Shown here: positions 62,805-64,000 of the stretch, piece by piece
Layout of the letters: the number at the start of each line of letters is the position of its first letter
How positions within the stretch are numbered: position 1 is the first letter of the stretch
From: Pontibacter actiniarum
Lineage (GTDB): Bacteria; Bacteroidota; Bacteroidia; Cytophagales; Hymenobacteraceae
NCBI RefSeq assembly: GCF_003585765.1
Contig: NZ_CP021235.1
Coordinates: 992,001-1,056,000, forward strand
Direction: 5' to 3'
Length of the DNA stretch: 64,000 nt
Program-made: the position numbers and the translations under genes
The notes under the pieces: model-generated
The model's database searches: none
What the model was told of the DNA's origin: nothing
Seen by the model: only the letters and a program-made list of their open reading frames with translations

Positions 62805-64000
62805 TTAGGAGTTAAGTTGGGCAATGATTTCGTCGATATGCAGTGCGTGCTGCTCTCCTGTCTTCATATCGCGCAGCTGTAACTTGCCGCTTTTTATTTC
62901 CTCTGAACCGATGAGCAGCACAAACGGGATATTCTTCTGGTCCGCGTAACTCATCTGCTTTTTCAGCTTGGCAGCCTCCGGGTAAAGCTCTGAGGCTATA
63001 CCGGCATCGCGCAGCTTTTGCAGGAGCGGGAGGGAGTACAGCTCTGACTCTTTATCGAACTGAACCATCAGCACCTTCGTGCCTACCTGGCTGCTGCCCG
63101 GGAACAGGCCCAGCTCTTCCAGTACGTCATAGATACGGTCCACGCCAAACGAGAAGCCGACACCAGACACACCTGGCATGCCGAACATGCCGGTCAGGTT
63201 ATCGTAGCGTCCTCCTCCGCTGATGCTGCCCATGCTCACGTTGTTTACCTTCACCTCGAAAATGCAGCCGGTGTAGTAGGAGAGGCCGCGGGCCAGGGTT
63301 ACATCCAGCATCAGGCGCGGTTGCCCGGATGGATTTTGTGTGGAGAGGGCACCGCTGCCAAGCTGGCTGAGGTACTGCCACACGTCCCGCAGGTCGTTCA
63401 GGCCGCGCTGCCCTTCGGCTGTGTTGCCCAGCAGCGACTGTAGCTGCTCCAGCTTTTCCTCGTTTGAGCCCGACAGGTTGTACAGAGGCTCCAGCTTGTT
63501 TACGGCTTCCTCCGCAATGCCGCGCTCCAGGAGCTCTTTGCGCACACCCTCCTGGCCGATTTTATCCAGTTTATCGATGGCAACGCAAATGTCTCCTTCA
63601 CGGCCCTTCTCACCGATAGCCTCGGCTATGCCTGCCAGTACGCCACGGTGGTTTATCTTTATTGTGAAGTCCTTCAGCTCCAACGATGTCAGGACCTCAT
63701 CTATCATCTGCACGATTTCCGCCTCGCAAAGCAGCGAATTGGTGCCTACCACATCGGCGTCGCACTGGTAAAACTCGCGGTAGCGGCCTTTCTGCGGACG
63801 GTCTGCCCGCCATACCGGCTGGATCTGGTACCGCTTGAAGGGGAAATTGATCTCGTTGCGGTTCATCACCACGAAGCGTGCGAAGGGCACGGTGAGGTCG
63901 TAGCGCAGCGCTTTCTCTGATATCTTGCGTGTCAGGTGCTTTGCCCCCTGCTCCACGTCCTCTGGTTTTGTTTTGGCAAGGAAGTCGCCGGAGTTCAGGA
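62805..64000 (-). CDS. hisS: Histidyl-tRNA synthetase (5' end beyond the window)
   Basis: About 398 codons of a class II synthetase, open at the right edge; the missing N-terminus would add roughly 60-70 residues. Class II motif 2 is seen as RYQIQPVWRADRPQKGRYREFYQCDADV. The histidine-A signature is LARGLSYYTGCIFEVKVNN, and motif 3 is GGGRYDNLTGMFG with GVGFSFGVDRIYDVLE. The C-terminal anticodon-binding domain (from about VGTKVLMVQFDKE) ends DMKTGEQHALHIDEIIAQLNS. The reading frame continues without interruption to base 64000. It lies upstream of hutH with an 8-base gap. Confidence 0.95.
   Translation of the reverse strand, partial: LNSGDFLAKTKPEDVEQGAKHLTRKISEKALRYDLTVPFARFVVMNRNEINFPFKRYQIQPVWRADRPQKGRYREFYQCDADVVGTNSLLCEAEIVQMIDEVLTSLELKDFTIKINHRGVLAGIAEAIGEKGREGDICVAIDKLDKIGQEGVRKELLERGIAEEAVNKLEPLYNLSGSNEEKLEQLQSLLGNTAEGQRGLNDLRDVWQYLSQLGSGALSTQNPSGQPRLMLDVTLARGLSYYTGCIFEVKVNNVSMGSISGGGRYDNLTGMFGMPGVSGVGFSFGVDRIYDVLEELGLFPGSSQVGTKVLMVQFDKESELYSLPLLQKLRDAGIASELYPEAAKLKKQMSYADQKNIPFVLLIGSEEIKSGKLQLRDMKTGEQHALHIDEIIAQLNS

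Overview
The window looks like chromosomal DNA of a Bacteroidota bacterium of the order Cytophagales, most likely Hymenobacteraceae (Pontibacter-like). This is inferred from gene content and style, not from a search. Pointers are a type IX secretion C-terminal sorting domain (59234-61171), many Bacteroidota-type lipoproteins, a fused E1 alpha/beta 2-oxoacid dehydrogenase, the short AMP nucleosidase, DUF1573, DUF2279, DUF2027-Smr and DUF1343/NamZ proteins, TAnnTTTG-type -7 promoter boxes, weak or absent Shine-Dalgarno sequences, and moderately high GC. There are no tRNA or rRNA genes, CRISPR arrays, prophage or intact insertion sequences. The one structural RNA gene is RNase P RNA (51402-51790, minus strand).

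Layout. 1-1863: start of an oligopeptide-type ABC importer (binding protein and first permease). 1864-6885: an AT-rich island with a possible small exported peptide and three tandem ~490-residue paralogues of unknown function, built from a basic conserved N-terminal segment plus TPR-like helices; copies 2 and 3 share a nearly identical GC-rich 3' block. 6959-16525: UMF1-type MFS transporter, amidohydrolase and AMP nucleosidase, a standalone HsdR_N-like protein, a sulfatase-fold phosphoglycerol transferase with a CPBP membrane protein, alanine dehydrogenase and a DUF1573 protein. 16721-23808: fused E1, lipoprotein, LuxE-like protein, MtfA-SEC-C peptidase, an NtrC-type regulator without DNA-binding domain, and DUF4126. 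24114-26731: a three-gene Mla-type lipid transport operon.

27008-35864: EcsC, GH113-like glycosidase, coiled-coil lipoprotein, M24 and M1 peptidases, EEP-family protein and NamZ-like muramidase. 36316-46699: an Arg/Asp/Gly/Tyr-rich disordered protein, two paralogous YD-repeat-like lipoproteins, a zinc peptidase lipoprotein, DinB, an alpha/beta hydrolase broken by one stop codon, creatininase, cold-shock protein, dapA and a LytTR two-component system. 47020-50886: an ABC-2 exporter and ligA. 50930-54230: two spacers with REP-like palindromes flanking rnpB, Smr and DUF2279. 54543 to the end: pdhB, TPR lipoprotein, PspC, GT2, YbaB, a T9SS-sorted adhesin-like protein, hutH and the 3' part of hisS.

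The most unusual items are the tandem TPR-like family beside a small exported peptide, with signs of gene conversion; a roughly tenfold excess of the heptamer AAGTATA/TATACTT across genes and spacers on both strands; the REP-like palindrome family; and the nonsense-interrupted hydrolase. Most convergent gene pairs are separated by strong, near-symmetrical hairpin terminators.
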